Below are positions 1-8,317 of a DNA stretch of 64,000 nucleotides, in pieces. The DNA is from Alphaproteobacteria bacterium. GTDB lineage: Bacteria; Pseudomonadota; Alphaproteobacteria; Ferrovibrionales; Ferrovibrionaceae. Numbering within the stretch: the first letter of the stretch is position 1; each line of letters opens with the position of its first letter. A program made the translations under genes and the position numbers. A model generated the notes under the pieces. The model saw nothing but the letters and a program-made list of their open reading frames with translations, made no database searches and was not told the DNA's origin. The stretch spans positions 1 to 64,000 of the forward strand of contig JAHCJR010000003.1 in NCBI GenBank assembly GCA_026126165.1, read 5' to 3'.

Positions 1-135
1 ACCATCCTGTGCAGCGGCCGTGCTCAGGGTCAGGCCTGCGTTCGAGTCAATCGAGATCGGCATTGCGAGAACTGCCAGCGCAAGGGCGCTGGCCGAGGCC
101 GAAAGCAGAAGCCGTTTGCGTAGCTCGATGTTCAT
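1..135 (-). CDS. N-terminus of a secreted protein, cut by the window edge
   Basis: Only the first 45 codons are present; the rest lies beyond the left edge. The start is supported by a strong AGGAGG ribosome binding site about nine bases upstream of an ATG at 135-133. The residues form a classic signal peptide: a basic N-region (MNIELRKRLLL), an alanine/leucine-rich hydrophobic core, and a possible AAA-type cleavage region near residues 39-43. The mature protein is therefore expected in the periplasm or outside the cell. The function cannot be told from this fragment. It is transcribed away from the TetR gene, across an AT-rich intergenic stretch. Confidence 0.6.
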   Translation of the reverse strand, partial: MNIELRKRLLLSASASALALAVLAMPISIDSNAGLTLSTAAAQDG

Positions 136-483
136 TTCGGTGTTCCTCCTGTGCATGACGCGGGAACCGTCTCTGACGATTCCAGTTCGCGCGTGTCACG
201 ACGTGGCACGCCAGACTGTCGGTGCCTATAGACTAACCTGACAATATACATGTCGTCATTTCCACTGTTCTAAGGCAACAGAAATATAACAGCCAAATAT
301 GCGGTATAGTTTGCAAGTTACTGATCAAATATTCAATTTGATGACAATTTCATATTTTAACTATATTTGGGACGGTCAAGGCTTCGCAGAGAGAGTCCTT
401 GTGCCGCGCCGCCTTGAGCCCCCTTTCGGTTGCGTTGACGGAAAGGGCATGATCTGCCCTATAAGACTTCCGACAGATGGGGA
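136..483. other. AT-rich intergenic region between the secreted protein and TetR genes
   Basis: About 350 bases carry no convincing gene. Roughly 240-370 is strikingly AT-rich compared with the surroundings and probably holds regulatory sites for the leftward gene. The only defined element I see is a promoter-like pair at 435-465 for the rightward TetR gene. Small reading frames here lack ribosome binding sites and recognisable protein character. Confidence 0.5.
435..465 (+). promoter_or_regulatory. Candidate promoter of the TetR gene
   Basis: TTGACG at 435-440 and TATAAG at 460-465 are separated by 19 bases, one or two longer than ideal. The predicted transcript start near 472 sits just upstream of the GTG at 484. 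This is a pattern match only. Confidence 0.4.
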
Positions 484-1155
484 GTGCATAGCCTGACCAG
501 TGCAAGCCGGACGCGCGGCGTCCATGCAATCGGCAAGAATGGCGGCGTGAGCGCCAAGGAAAAGCTTTTGCAAGCGGCGGAGCATGAATTCGCGGCCAAC
601 GGGCTGCGGGGTGCGCGCATGGACGTCATCGCCCGCCGCGCCGGCGTCAACAAGCAGCTTCTCTACCATTACTTCGGCGACAAGGAAGAGGTCTATCTGG
701 CGACCCTGGAAAGGGTCTACGCGGACTTCCGCCTTCGCGAACAGGAACTCGATCTCGACCATCTGGATCCGTGGGCGGCGATGGAGCGCTTTCTGACGTT
801 CAAGTTTCGCTATCTGGCCGCGCATCCGAACTATGTCGCACTGCTGATGGACGAGAATATGCATCGCGGCCGGCACGTCCGTCGCTCGAAGACGCTGGCG
901 GACATGCACGCTAATCTTGTGGAGAAACTTGCGGCGGTGGTCCGCCGGGGCGAGAGGGCAGGGGTCTTCCGCGAGGGCGTCGATCCGCTTCAGCTCTATA
1001 TCTCGCTCGCGGGGCTCTGCTATTTCTACTTCGGGAACATCCACACCTTGACCGCGGTGCTGCGCCGCAAGCTCGCCAGCCGCAAGGCGCTGGACGAACG
1101 CTGCAGGCATGTCATCGACCTGGTCCGGGCATCGATCCTGAAGCCCGCCGCATGA
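484..1155 (+). CDS. TetR/AcrR family transcriptional regulator
   Basis: A 223-residue one-component regulator. The N-terminal helix-turn-helix domain (about residues 22-70) carries the typical TetR pattern: GARMDVIARRAGVNKQLLYH with F/Y and K/E following the recognition helix. The C-terminal ligand/dimerisation domain follows the form seen in RutR/YsiA-like members. The start is uncertain: a GTG at 484 matches the promoter at 435-465, while a GTG at 547 would begin right at the HTH domain. It lies 65 bases upstream of the DUF3604-Tct operon, and a palindrome at 1194-1207 sits in that gap, so it probably controls the operon by ligand-relieved repression. The ligand is unknown. Confidence 0.85.
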   Translation: MHSLTSASRTRGVHAIGKNGGVSAKEKLLQAAEHEFAANGLRGARMDVIARRAGVNKQLLYHYFGDKEEVYLATLERVYADFRLREQELDLDHLDPWAAMERFLTFKFRYLAAHPNYVALLMDENMHRGRHVRRSKTLADMHANLVEKLAAVVRRGERAGVFREGVDPLQLYISLAGLCYFYFGNIHTLTAVLRRKLASRKALDERCRHVIDLVRASILKPAA

Positions 1156-1162
1156 GCCTTTC

Positions 1163-1192
1163 TTGACGTGGCAGGCCGGCTTCCGTCATTAT
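1163..1192 (+). promoter_or_regulatory. Candidate promoter of the DUF3604-Tct operon
   Basis: TTGACG at 1163-1168 and CATTAT at 1187-1192 are separated by 18 bases. This places transcription start near 1199, inside the palindrome at 1194-1207, and leaves a leader of about 20 bases before the ATG at 1221. Confidence 0.45.
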
Positions 1193-1193
1193 C

Positions 1194-1207
1194 CAACCAG
1201 TTGGTTG
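1194..1207. promoter_or_regulatory. Candidate TetR operator palindrome
   Basis: CAACCAGTTGGTTG is a perfect 6+6 inverted repeat with a 2-base centre. It lies directly downstream of the -10 candidate and upstream of the first operon ATG. Position and symmetry suit repression by the TetR protein encoded just upstream. Confidence 0.5.
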
Positions 1208-1220
1208 ATGCGGGGGCACG

Positions 1221-2714
1221 ATGGCGCGGCGCTACCAGATTCTTTTCGGTGACATCCACAATCACAATGCCCATGGCTATGGCGTCGGATCGATGGAACG
1301 CTCCATCGATGTGGCGCGCACGCATCTGGACTTCTTCGCCTTCACCGGACATTCGAGCTGGCATGATCTCAAACCCATGGAAGGCGGCAGGGAGCGCCAC
1401 TGGCTCAAGGGATTCGAGCGGCTGAAGGAAACCTGGCCCGAGGTTCAGAGACTGATCGCGGCATCGAACCGCGACGGCGAGTTCTCGGCATTCCTTGGTT
1501 TCGAATGGCATTCAAGTACCTTCGGCGACCAGTGCGTCGTTTTTCCCGACGACAATCAGCCGCTGCATTACGCGGACCATGTGGATGAACTCCGGCGGTT
1601 CTGCGCCGCCCGCAACGCGCTTATGATTCCGCATCACGTGGCTTATCCACGCGGCATGCGCGGCGCGAACTGGGATATCTTCACCGAAGAATGCACCCCG
1701 GTCGTCGAAATCTACTCGGAGCACGGCAATTCCGAGGACGATCGCGGCCCGTTCGCGATGTACACGCATTCCATGGGCGGACGGGAAACCGCCAATACCG
1801 CGCGGGCCGCGCTGGAGCGCGGCCTCAAGTTCGGCTTCGTGGCGTCGAGCGACAATCACGCAGGGTTTCCCGGCGCTTATGGCGAGGGCCTGATGGCGGC
1901 GCTGTGCACGGATTTCAGCCGGGCCGGCATCATGGAGGCGATCCGAAGCCGCCGCACCTACGCGCTCACCGGCGATCGCATCGAACTCGATTTCCAGGTC
2001 AATGGCGCGCCGATGGGCGCGGCGATCGCGACCGGCGCCGAGGTCGAAGCGGCCTGGTCGGTCGCGGGACGGGATGAACTGGATGTCCTCGATATCGTTC
2101 AGGACGGCCGGATCGTCCATCGCGACCATGCACGGGAGGCGATCGGGCCGGAAGAGGCGCTGACAGGGCCGGTCCAGGTGCGGCTCGAATGGGGATGGGG
2201 CCCATGGGGGGCGCTGGCGCTGGAGCGGATCTGCGACTGGAAGTTCGGCCTTTCTGTCTCGGGCGGGCGGCTGCGCCGCATCTTCCCATGCTTGCAATCC
2301 GGGCCCTTCGACGAGAACCGCCGTCATCGCTTTCACAGGAGCGGCGAAGACCGGGTGGAGGTGACGTCATATACCTCGCGCAAACAGGCTTACCGCGAGA
2401 ACCCGAACCAGAGCCTGATCCTCGAACTCGACGCCACGCCGGCGCTCGAACTGCAACTCGAGTTCGAGCTGCCGAACCGGGCAACATCCAAGGTAGGATT
2501 TGACGATATTTTCAGGGGTTCGATCAATCGTCAGGTCGGCCCGTTTCCGCAGGAGAGCTGGCAATGGCACCGGGTCGTGCCGCTGGCCGCCTCCTCGCTC
2601 GCCGGCACCTGCCGTTTGCAGGTGCCGCGGCATCCCTCGTACCTTTACGCGAGGGTCAGACAACGCAATGGTCACATGGCCTGGGGCAGCCCGGTCTTTC
2701 TTAACTACCGATAG
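1221..2714 (+). CDS. DUF3604-like PHP-type metal-dependent protein
   Basis: A 497-residue protein with no signal peptide. It opens with FGDIHNHNAHG (residues 9-19), an H-x-H metal motif typical of PHP/amidohydrolase-like phosphoesterase folds. Other likely metal-binding residues follow at FTGHSS (H44), in IPHHVAYP, and in SSDNHAG. The arrangement matches my memory of the DUF3604 family, whose substrate is not established and which often lies near catabolic operons. A GGGGG tract four bases ahead of ATG 1221 is the ribosome binding site. It is the first gene of the operon, 18 bases upstream of tctC, so it is likely a hydrolase acting on the imported carboxylate or a conjugate. The role is inferred from context. 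Confidence 0.72.
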   Translation: MARRYQILFGDIHNHNAHGYGVGSMERSIDVARTHLDFFAFTGHSSWHDLKPMEGGRERHWLKGFERLKETWPEVQRLIAASNRDGEFSAFLGFEWHSSTFGDQCVVFPDDNQPLHYADHVDELRRFCAARNALMIPHHVAYPRGMRGANWDIFTEECTPVVEIYSEHGNSEDDRGPFAMYTHSMGGRETANTARAALERGLKFGFVASSDNHAGFPGAYGEGLMAALCTDFSRAGIMEAIRSRRTYALTGDRIELDFQVNGAPMGAAIATGAEVEAAWSVAGRDELDVLDIVQDGRIVHRDHAREAIGPEEALTGPVQVRLEWGWGPWGALALERICDWKFGLSVSGGRLRRIFPCLQSGPFDENRRHRFHRSGEDRVEVTSYTSRKQAYRENPNQSLILELDATPALELQLEFELPNRATSKVGFDDIFRGSINRQVGPFPQESWQWHRVVPLAASSLAGTCRLQVPRHPSYLYARVRQRNGHMAWGSPVFLNYR

Positions 2715-2732
2715 CAACGGGGAGAAGGCACC

Positions 2733-3677
2733 ATGAAGACGACACGCAGAATCCTGATTGGCGCGCTGCTGGCGCTCCCGCTCGCGACGCACGCATTCAC
2801 CGCCTCGGCGCAGCAGTATCCCGCCAAGCCGATCACCTTCATCGTGCCCTGGCCGGCCGGTGGCACCACGGACATCATCGGCCGTCTGCTTGGCGAGGCA
2901 ATGTCCAAGGAACTCGGCCAGCCGGTCGCCGTGGTCAACCGCGTCGGTGGCGGTGGCGCCGTCGGCACCAAGGCGGCGTTCGATGCACCCAAGGACGGCT
3001 ACACCGTCCTGGTCACGACGAGCGGCAACCATGTGCTGACGCCGATCAAGGGCAATGTCGGATACCAGCCCGATGACTTTATCGGAATCGGGCAAATCTC
3101 CTCCCGCACGCTGATCCTGGCCACCAAGTCGGATCGCTGGAAATCCGCCAGGGAACTGATCGCCGACGCGAAGGCCAATCCGGGCAAGTTCACCTTCGGC
3201 GCGGTTCCGAACGTGTTGCCATTCCTCGTCGCCTCGGGTTTCGCCAGGGCGGCCGAAATCAAGCTCACCCATGTACCGCAGACCGGCGGCGCGCCGGGCG
3301 TGACGGGCGTGCTGGGCGGCCATCTCGATCTCGTGCCGGAAAGCCTTGAGTCCGTGCAGCAGCATCTCAAGTCCGGGGCCATGCGTGGCCTCGTCGTCTT
3401 TAACGAAGCGCGCGACCCGGCGGCGCCCGACGTTCCGACCGCCAAGGAACTGGGCTTCGACGTGGTCGGCAATCCCTGGACCGGCCTGGCGGTGGCCAAG
3501 GGCACGCCCGAGCCGATCGTTGCCCGCCTGCGCGACGTCATGGCGAAGGTCGCCAAGGACCCGGCCTTCGTCGCGACGGTGGAGCGCAGCGGAGCGAGCG
3601 TCGAGTATCTCGACGGTCCGGCATTCACCGCGCTGTTCAGCCGCGACTTCGAGAAGTTCAAGGCGGCCAGCCAGTAG
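2733..3677 (+). CDS. tctC: Tripartite tricarboxylate transporter substrate-binding protein (TctC/Bug family)
   Basis: A 314-residue periplasmic binding protein that captures a carboxylated solute for the TctAB membrane complex. Residues 1-27 are a signal peptide ending near ASAQQ. The family signature follows: YPAKPITFIVPWPAGGTTD, then GRLL and a long Venus-flytrap body. The length is normal for the family. It is preceded by GGGGAG and followed 20 bases later by tctB, so all three Tct components are in one transcript. The Bug family is much expanded in proteobacteria and binds many different acids, so the substrate cannot be named here. Confidence 0.93.
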   Translation: MKTTRRILIGALLALPLATHAFTASAQQYPAKPITFIVPWPAGGTTDIIGRLLGEAMSKELGQPVAVVNRVGGGGAVGTKAAFDAPKDGYTVLVTTSGNHVLTPIKGNVGYQPDDFIGIGQISSRTLILATKSDRWKSARELIADAKANPGKFTFGAVPNVLPFLVASGFARAAEIKLTHVPQTGGAPGVTGVLGGHLDLVPESLESVQQHLKSGAMRGLVVFNEARDPAAPDVPTAKELGFDVVGNPWTGLAVAKGTPEPIVARLRDVMAKVAKDPAFVATVERSGASVEYLDGPAFTALFSRDFEKFKAASQ

Positions 3678-3697
3678 GCAGGGCCGGCGGGGCGCAC

Positions 3698-4147
3698 ATG
3701 AAGCGTCCGAGTGAAGAAGCAGGACTGGCCGCGATCCTTCTCGCGGCCAGTCTCGTGCTCGCGGCGATTACGCCGTTCCAGGTTACCGGGGGCGAAATCT
3801 GGGGCATTGGCTCCGCCACTCTGCCCATCGCACTCGCCGTGGCCATCGCCCTGCTCGCCGCCTGGCTGCTGGTTGATGCCTTGCGGAACCAGCGTCCCGC
3901 CGAAGAGCCGCGGCAGCGAAGCTGGCCGATCCCGGTCATGACGCTCGGCCTCGTTGCCTATATCGCCGCCCTGCCCTGGCTCGGCTTCTATCTGTCAACC
4001 GTTCTTCTGGTCGGCGGCCTCGCCAGACTGTTCGGCGAAGGACGTATCCTGGCTATCCTCGTTTTGGCACTGGCGGTGCCGGCGGTGCTGCTGGTCTTCT
4101 TCGAGCGTTTCATGATCATTCTGCTTCCGGCCGCCGCATGGAACTGA
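3698..4147 (+). CDS. tctB: Tripartite tricarboxylate transporter small membrane subunit (TctB)
   Basis: A 149-residue inner-membrane protein with four predicted hydrophobic segments: about residues 11-28, 38-60, 77-98 and 112-146, the last perhaps two. This is the size and layout of TctB. It partners TctA in the proton- or sodium-driven uptake complex. Its 3' end overlaps the start of tctA by ten bases, indicating translational coupling. Sequence conservation in this family is low, so the call rests on size, topology and position. Confidence 0.88.
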   Translation: MKRPSEEAGLAAILLAASLVLAAITPFQVTGGEIWGIGSATLPIALAVAIALLAAWLLVDALRNQRPAEEPRQRSWPIPVMTLGLVAYIAALPWLGFYLSTVLLVGGLARLFGEGRILAILVLALAVPAVLLVFFERFMIILLPAAAWN

Positions 4148-5625
4148 TCTTTCCTGCCATCGGCGAGGTGATGCAGCCGATCAACCTCGTCGTCATGGCG
4201 ATCGGGCTCGTCATCGGCATGGCGATCGGTGCGATACCGGGGCTCAACGTCCCGCTCGCCGTCGCCATTTCGCTGCCGATCACCTTCCATCTGGCCCCGC
4301 TGGCCGGCATCGCCATGCTGGTGGGCATCTATAAAGGCGGGACTTATGGCGGATCGATCTCCGCCATTCTCATCAACGTCCCGGGAACGCCTGCGGCGGG
4401 CGCGACCGCGCTCGATGGCTATGCGCTGACCCAGCAGGGCCATGCCAGCAAGGCGCTTCGTGTGGCGCTGTACAGTTCGTTTACCGGTGGCCTGATCAGC
4501 GATCTGTCCTTGATCATGTTCGCAATTCCCGTGGCGATGCTTGCGCTCAAGATCGGCCCCGCCGAGAACTTCGCGCTCGGCATCCTCGCGCTGACCCTGA
4601 TCGGCGTCCTGTCCGAAGGTAACATGGTGAAGGGGCTCATCGCCGGTGCGTTTGGCATACTTCTGTCCACCGTCGGGCTCGACCCCCTGAACGGCGAAAC
4701 GCGCCTGACCTTCGGCCTGCTTGATCTTTCCGGCGGCTTTCAGTTCATATCGCTGATCATCGGCGTATTCGCCATCGCCGAGGCGTTCGCGCTGGCCCAT
4801 GCGACGGCGGGGCGCCTGGTCGCCTCGGTCGGCCAGAGGATATCGGCGGCAGGCAAGGGTATGAGTGCTGCCGACTGGCGCCTCTGCCTGCCGGTCATGC
4901 TGCGCGCGGCGCCGGTCGGGGTCTTTATCGGCGCCGTCCCGGGGCTGGGCAGCGCGATCTCGGCCTTCATCAATTACGGTATTGCCCGCAATTTCTCGCG
5001 CGAGCCGGAGAAGTTCGGCAAGGGCTCGCTCGAGGGCGTCGCGGCGGCGGAGTCGGGCAACAATGCCGTCTGCGGTTCGACTTTCATCCCGCTGCTCACG
5101 CTGGGCATCCCCGGCGATACCATCACTGCGATCATGCTTGGCGCCTTCATGGTGCATGGACTGATACCCGGTCCGGCGCTGTTCACGACCAATGCCGATT
5201 TCGTCGCCGCATTCTTTGTCGCCATGCTGGTCTCGAGCATCCTGATGCTTGCGATCGGTCGGCTCGGCCTGCCGCTATTCGTGCAGGCGGTGCGCATCCC
5301 CAACAAGGTGCTTTTCCCGATCGTCGTCGCCCTCTGCATGACGGGCGTCTATGCTTCAAGCAGTTCCTATTTCGATCTCTATGTGATGCTTGGTTTCGGC
5401 CTTCTGGGCTATGGCATGAAGAGGTTCGGTTTTCCCGTCGCGCCCCTGCTGATCGGCTTCATTCTCGGTCCCATCGTCGAGGTTGGGCTGCGTCAGAGCC
5501 TGATCATCTCTCGTGGCAGCCTGGAAATCTTCGTCACGCGACCGATCGCGCTGATCTGCCTCCTCCTTGCAGCGTTGGTGGCGGCATGGGTGGCGATCAG
5601 GCAGAGCAAGGGTGTCAAATCATGA
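4138..5625 (+). CDS. tctA: Tripartite tricarboxylate transporter large membrane subunit (TctA)
   Basis: A 495-residue polytopic membrane protein with about 10-12 hydrophobic helices, the transport subunit of the Tct system. Conserved TctA landmarks are visible: the early GAIPGLNVPLAVAISLP segment, YKGGTYGGSISAILINVPGTP, and in the second half GAVPGLGSAISAFINYG with EGVAAAESGNNAVCGSTFIPLLTLGIPG. The halves look like an inverted pair, each with a PG-rich loop, as known for the family. Its stop overlaps the next start as ATGA, so the following enolase-family gene is translationally coupled to it. Confidence 0.95.
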   Translation: MELIFPAIGEVMQPINLVVMAIGLVIGMAIGAIPGLNVPLAVAISLPITFHLAPLAGIAMLVGIYKGGTYGGSISAILINVPGTPAAGATALDGYALTQQGHASKALRVALYSSFTGGLISDLSLIMFAIPVAMLALKIGPAENFALGILALTLIGVLSEGNMVKGLIAGAFGILLSTVGLDPLNGETRLTFGLLDLSGGFQFISLIIGVFAIAEAFALAHATAGRLVASVGQRISAAGKGMSAADWRLCLPVMLRAAPVGVFIGAVPGLGSAISAFINYGIARNFSREPEKFGKGSLEGVAAAESGNNAVCGSTFIPLLTLGIPGDTITAIMLGAFMVHGLIPGPALFTTNADFVAAFFVAMLVSSILMLAIGRLGLPLFVQAVRIPNKVLFPIVVALCMTGVYASSSSYFDLYVMLGFGLLGYGMKRFGFPVAPLLIGFILGPIVEVGLRQSLIISRGSLEIFVTRPIALICLLLAALVAAWVAIRQSKGVKS

Positions 5626-6752
5626 AGATCGAGCGGATCGAACTGTTCGCGGTTCGTCTTCCCCTGAAGGCGGTCCTGACCCTGGCGCGCGGGGCGTCGC
5701 GCAGCATCGAGGAGGGCAAGCGGCTGGTGCTTCTCAAGATGACCGGAGACGACGGCACTGTCGGCTGGGGCGAGAGTGGGCCGAGCCGACGCTGGTCGGC
5801 AGAGACGCTGGAATCCTGCCTGACAAGCCTGCGCGAGTATCTTGTTCCAGCGGTGCTGGGTCGCGATCCCTTCGATATCGCCGGCCTGCACGAGAGCATG
5901 AACCGCGAACTTGCCCCGATGCTCGATCCGGGGCAGCCGATAGCGAAGAATGCCATCGACGTGGCGGCGCATGATCTAGTCTGCCGCAAGCTCGGCATAC
6001 CGCTGCAGTCATGGTTCGGCGCAAAGCGGCGGAGCGAAGTTCGCCTCGCCCGCCTGGTCTCGGCAGAGACGCCCGAGCAGGCGGAGCGGATCACCCGTGA
6101 TGCGGTGACCGAAGGCTATCAGGGGTTCAAGGTCAAGGTCGGTCATTGGCCCACGCGTGATGCCGATATCCTGCGCGCCGTCAGGGACGCGGCCGAGGGC
6201 GGGTTCGTCTGGCCAGACGCCAATCAGGGCTATGACACGGAACAGGCCCTTGCCATGGCACGCCTCTGCGCCGGTCTTGGCATTACCATCTTCGAGCAAC
6301 CGGTCTCGGTCAGCAACATCCTCGGTCTTGAAGCGCTGCGCCGGTCCGGATTGGTGACGGTGGTGCTCGACGAGTCCGTCATGTCGCCGGCCATGATCAT
6401 CGATTTCCTGCGCCGCGATCTGATCGAGGGCATTGCCGTCAAGGTGAACAAGGCTGGTGGCTTGCATCACGCGCGACAGATGTGCGACATCGCACTGAAC
6501 TCGGGACTCAAGCTGATCGGCAGTGGGCTGATGGACGCGCCGATCGGCTTCGTGGCGTCCAGTCATCTGTTCGCCGCCTATGGCATGGAGCTCCCCGTGG
6601 ATCTGAACGGACCGCAATTCATTGCCGAGGATTATCTGCGCGAGCCGCTGGTGCTCGAGCGGCAGACATTTTGCATCCCGGACCGTCCCGGACTCGGCAT
6701 CGAGGTCGACGAGGAGAAGGTCGCGAGATTCGGGCTCCCGGTGGCGGCCTGA
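5622..6752 (+). CDS. Mandelate racemase/muconate lactonizing enzyme family protein (enolase superfamily)
   Basis: A 376-residue cytosolic enzyme that abstracts the alpha proton of a carboxylate with Mg2+ help. The N-terminal capping domain (about 1-125) precedes the TIM barrel. MLE-type active-site residues are visible: FKVKVG with K170 and K172, metal ligands D199 (PDANQGY), E225 (FEQP) and D250 (LDES), and the opposite-face lysine K274 (AVKVNKAGG). This lysine/lysine set fits cycloisomerases, epimerases or o-succinylbenzoate synthases rather than mandelate racemase itself. The ATG at 5622 overlaps the tctA stop. The likely substrate is the acid brought in by TctABC or a product of the neighbouring hydrolases. 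Confidence 0.88.
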   Translation: MKIERIELFAVRLPLKAVLTLARGASRSIEEGKRLVLLKMTGDDGTVGWGESGPSRRWSAETLESCLTSLREYLVPAVLGRDPFDIAGLHESMNRELAPMLDPGQPIAKNAIDVAAHDLVCRKLGIPLQSWFGAKRRSEVRLARLVSAETPEQAERITRDAVTEGYQGFKVKVGHWPTRDADILRAVRDAAEGGFVWPDANQGYDTEQALAMARLCAGLGITIFEQPVSVSNILGLEALRRSGLVTVVLDESVMSPAMIIDFLRRDLIEGIAVKVNKAGGLHHARQMCDIALNSGLKLIGSGLMDAPIGFVASSHLFAAYGMELPVDLNGPQFIAEDYLREPLVLERQTFCIPDRPGLGIEVDEEKVARFGLPVAA

Positions 6753-6754
6753 AC

Positions 6755-8311
6755 ATGGCACGAAACGTCCTCTTCATCATGTGCGACCAGTTGCGCGCCG
6801 ATCACCTTGGCTGTGCAGGCCATCCGGCCCTGCGGACGCCCAATATCGATCGACTGGCCAGGCGCGGCGTGCGCTTCTCGAACGCCTTCGTGCAGTCTCC
6901 GGTCTGCGGCCCGTCGCGCATGTCCTTCTATACCGGCCGGTACGTGTTCAGCCATGGCGCGAGCTGGAATCGCGTGCCGCTTAGCCTGCGGGAACTTACG
7001 ATCGGCGATTACCTGCGCCCGCTAGGCATCGATGCGGCGCTGGCAGGCAAGACCCACGTCCTGCCGGACGAGGCGGCGCTGGAGCGTTTCGGCATCGAAG
7101 GCGCCTCGGCCATATCGGCGCTGCTTCGCAACGGTGGCTTTGTCGAACTGGACCGCTATGACGGACATTCGCCGCCGGGCAGCGAAAGCCATTATGCCGA
7201 CTTCCTGCGCGACCACGGCTACGTGAGCGGGGATCCGTGGAGCGACTACGTGATCTCGGTCGCGGGCCCGGGCGGGGAAGTTCTGAGCGGCTGGAACATG
7301 CGCAATGTGCGGCATCCCGCGCGTGTGGCGGCCCGGCATTCGGAGACCGCCTACATGACCGACCAGGCGATGGCCTTCATCCGCGCCCGTGGCGACAGGC
7401 CATGGTTCCTGCATCTGAGCTATGTCAAGCCCCATTGGCCCTATGTCGCGCCGGCACCCTATAACGACATGCATGGCGTCGACGACTGTCTTCCTGTCAT
7501 CCGCCATCCGCGCGAGATCGGCGAGGCGCACCCGGTGGTCGCCGCCTACCGTCAGCACGACGAGTCCGTCAGCTTCGCGCGCGACGAGGTGATCGAGACG
7601 GTGCGGCCGGTCTATATGGGCCTTGTGCGGCAGATCGACGACGAGCTCGGGCGCCTCTTCGCCCTGCTGGAGGAGACGGGGCGCTGGTCCGATACGCTGA
7701 TCGTCTTCACGGCCGATCACGGCGATCTGCTCGGCGACCACTGGCTCGGCGAGAAGGAACTGTTCTATGAATCCGCGTTGCGGATTCCCTTCATTCTCTA
7801 CGATCCGGATCGCGCGGCCGATGCCAGCCGTGGCCGGGTGGACGGGCGGCTGGTGGAGGGGGTCGATCTTTTGCCCACCTGCCTGGATGCGTTGGGCATC
7901 GAGATACCGCGGCATCTGATCGAAGGCCGTTCGCTGCTGGCCGCGACGCGCGGCGGGGATGGGCCGTGGCGGGACTTTGTCGTCTCGGAACTCGATTACT
8001 CGTTTCGCAAGGCGCGGCACATCTTGCGGCGGGGGCCGCGCGAGTGCCGTGGCTGGATGATACGTGACGAAAGATGGAAGTACGTGCTTTGGGATGGATT
8101 CCGCCCGCAACTCTTCGATCTGGTGGACGATCCCGAAGAGTTCGCCGATCTTGGCGGCGATCCCGGTCATGAGGGCGTGCGCCGGGACATGCACGAGCGG
8201 CTGTTCGGCTGGATGCGCGGGCGCAAGCTGCGCACCACCGTCGACGATGCCTGGGTCGAGGCGCGCACCGACGCCCATCGCCGACACGGCATCCACTACG
8301 GCATCTGGTAG
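6755..8311 (+). CDS. Formylglycine-type sulfatase / phosphonate monoester hydrolase-like enzyme
   Basis: A 518-residue alkaline-phosphatase-superfamily hydrolase. The sulfatase signature CGPSR lies at 51-55, followed by MSFYTGRY; C51 would be oxidised to formylglycine by a maturation enzyme not encoded in this window. Metal and substrate residues fit the family: D11 (MCDQ), H220 and H227, D321-H322 (TADHGD) and K334. The overall pattern, including the HLSYVKPHWPY region and the tail of arginine/histidine-rich residues, recalls rhizobial phosphonate monoester hydrolases more than classic arylsulfatases, but I cannot settle which ester it cleaves. ATG 6755 is two bases after the previous stop. 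It ends the operon and meets the next gene tail to tail. Confidence 0.85.
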   Translation: MARNVLFIMCDQLRADHLGCAGHPALRTPNIDRLARRGVRFSNAFVQSPVCGPSRMSFYTGRYVFSHGASWNRVPLSLRELTIGDYLRPLGIDAALAGKTHVLPDEAALERFGIEGASAISALLRNGGFVELDRYDGHSPPGSESHYADFLRDHGYVSGDPWSDYVISVAGPGGEVLSGWNMRNVRHPARVAARHSETAYMTDQAMAFIRARGDRPWFLHLSYVKPHWPYVAPAPYNDMHGVDDCLPVIRHPREIGEAHPVVAAYRQHDESVSFARDEVIETVRPVYMGLVRQIDDELGRLFALLEETGRWSDTLIVFTADHGDLLGDHWLGEKELFYESALRIPFILYDPDRAADASRGRVDGRLVEGVDLLPTCLDALGIEIPRHLIEGRSLLAATRGGDGPWRDFVVSELDYSFRKARHILRRGPRECRGWMIRDERWKYVLWDGFRPQLFDLVDDPEEFADLGGDPGHEGVRRDMHERLFGWMRGRKLRTTVDDAWVEARTDAHRRHGIHYGIW

Positions 8312-8317
8312 GCGCCT

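Noticed and set aside
3988-5157. Long open frame opposite tctA (about 389 codons, minus strand)
   Set aside because: It is a shadow of tctA in GC-rich DNA: very rich in Arg, Asp and Gln, no ribosome binding site, no family motifs.
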